A stretch of DNA of 23,027 nucleotides from the NCBI GenBank assembly GCA_022712785.1, contig JAFLJX010000182.1, forward strand, positions 1 through 23,027. Direction: 5' to 3'. The translations under genes were made by a program, and so were the position numbers. Below the pieces are notes generated by a model. It ran no database searches. It had not been told where the DNA came from and was given only the letters and a program-made list of their open reading frames with translations. The number at the start of each line of letters is the position of its first letter. Position 1 is the stretch's first letter. This document shows positions 22,649 to 23,027 of the stretch, piece after piece. The stretch comes from Mycoplasmatota bacterium. Its GTDB lineage: Bacteria > Bacillota_I > Bacilli_A > Izemoplasmatales > Izemoplasmataceae.

Positions 22649-23027
22649 ATGGAAAATAGCAAAATTGTTGAATTAGCAAATCAATTTATATCAAATAAGG
22701 GATATGGGTTAACTAATCTTTGTATATCAGAAGAAGATGTTAATTTTCTTGTAACTAATATTTTTTTAAGTTATACAACTCATAGTCGTGGTGGACTCTC
22801 AATTACTATTGACGATGTTACAAAAGAAACTAAAATGAATTTTGAAGAAGATAGAGAATATATAATCTATTTTATTTCAAAAAAGTTTGTTAATAGTTTC
22901 AGACAAACTCTTGTTGATTCTGGAATTAGTGATGTTGAAATTATGTCACTTGAATCAGGTCCAATGAAGATTTTATATTACTCAAATGATATGTTAAGTT
23001 ATTTTATTAGAAACCCACGATATAGCT
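22649..23027 (+). CDS. Unrecognised protein, 3' end outside window
   Basis: An ATG at 22649 preceded by AGGGAGG opens a frame that is still open at the window edge, giving 126 residues. The product is hydrophilic with no signal peptide or membrane segment: MENSKIVELANQFISNKGYG at the start, then alternating hydrophobic and acidic stretches (FEEDREYIIYFISKKFVNSF). I recognise no family. Coding is supported by the ribosome site, codon use like its neighbours and the long uninterrupted frame. Confidence 0.75.
   Translation, partial: MENSKIVELANQFISNKGYGLTNLCISEEDVNFLVTNIFLSYTTHSRGGLSITIDDVTKETKMNFEEDREYIIYFISKKFVNSFRQTLVDSGISDVEIMSLESGPMKILYYSNDMLSYFIRNPRYS

Overview
The window is a piece of an AT-rich, low-GC Gram-positive-type genome. 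UGA is read as a stop: the genes ending at 16396 and 20738 both use it, and tryptophan is encoded by TGG, so this is not a UGA=Trp mycoplasma. The mix of a BspA-like leucine-rich lipoprotein with Listeria-Bacteroides repeats, a GlpP antiterminator, an oxygen-sensitive glycyl radical enzyme and strong A/T codon bias suggests an anaerobic Bacillota/Mycoplasmatota lineage such as Izemoplasmatales, Acholeplasma relatives or Erysipelotrichia. That placement is inference; there is no rRNA here to settle it.

Layout. 1-1410: the end of a probable NUDIX gene, a complete NUDIX hydrolase and a YfcE-type phosphoesterase. 1420-5342: a TetR-family regulator divergent from a 1070-residue MMPL/RND membrane transporter, with a perfect 14-bp palindrome at the transporter's start site. 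5343-5884: mostly non-coding. 5885-9546: two convergent surface proteins sharing a bidirectional terminator. One is an 846-residue lipoprotein with about 21 BspA-type LRRs; the other is a prepilin/pseudopilin whose C-terminus is a run of RTX-like glycine-aspartate repeats. 9873-14865: a tight four-gene operon of glycyl radical enzyme, activating enzyme, tandem split-barrel flavin-type protein and FadR-type GntR regulator. Its near-consensus promoter carries TGGTAATACCA, the classic FadR/FCD operator pattern, exactly at the predicted start site. 14904-20146: a glycerol-3-phosphate module with GlpA-like and GlpB-like flavoproteins, a DUF1667 Fe-S candidate, GlpP (reverse strand) and glycerol kinase. 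A terminator-like hairpin directly ahead of the GlpA-like gene is a candidate GlpP target. 20403-22227: two membrane proteins of unknown function. 22251-22650: a 138-bp inverted-repeat element, a strong terminator and a GC-rich structured RNA candidate. From 22649 an unrecognised gene runs off the window.

How it fits together. Glycerol kinase makes glycerol-3-phosphate, the GlpA/GlpB/DUF1667 complex oxidises it to dihydroxyacetone phosphate, and GlpP probably senses glycerol-3-phosphate. The glycyl radical operon beside it is separately regulated. Its active-site loop (GCLEN, not the GCVEP of known dehydratases and C-N/C-S lyases) and the lack of an aldehyde or alcohol dehydrogenase, or of a microcompartment, leave its substrate unknown.

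The most promising candidates for something undescribed are the glycyl radical operon with its self-contained regulator/operator, the RNA-like region at 22392-22545, whose outer helix overlaps a terminator-like hairpin, and the pilin-RTX fusion.
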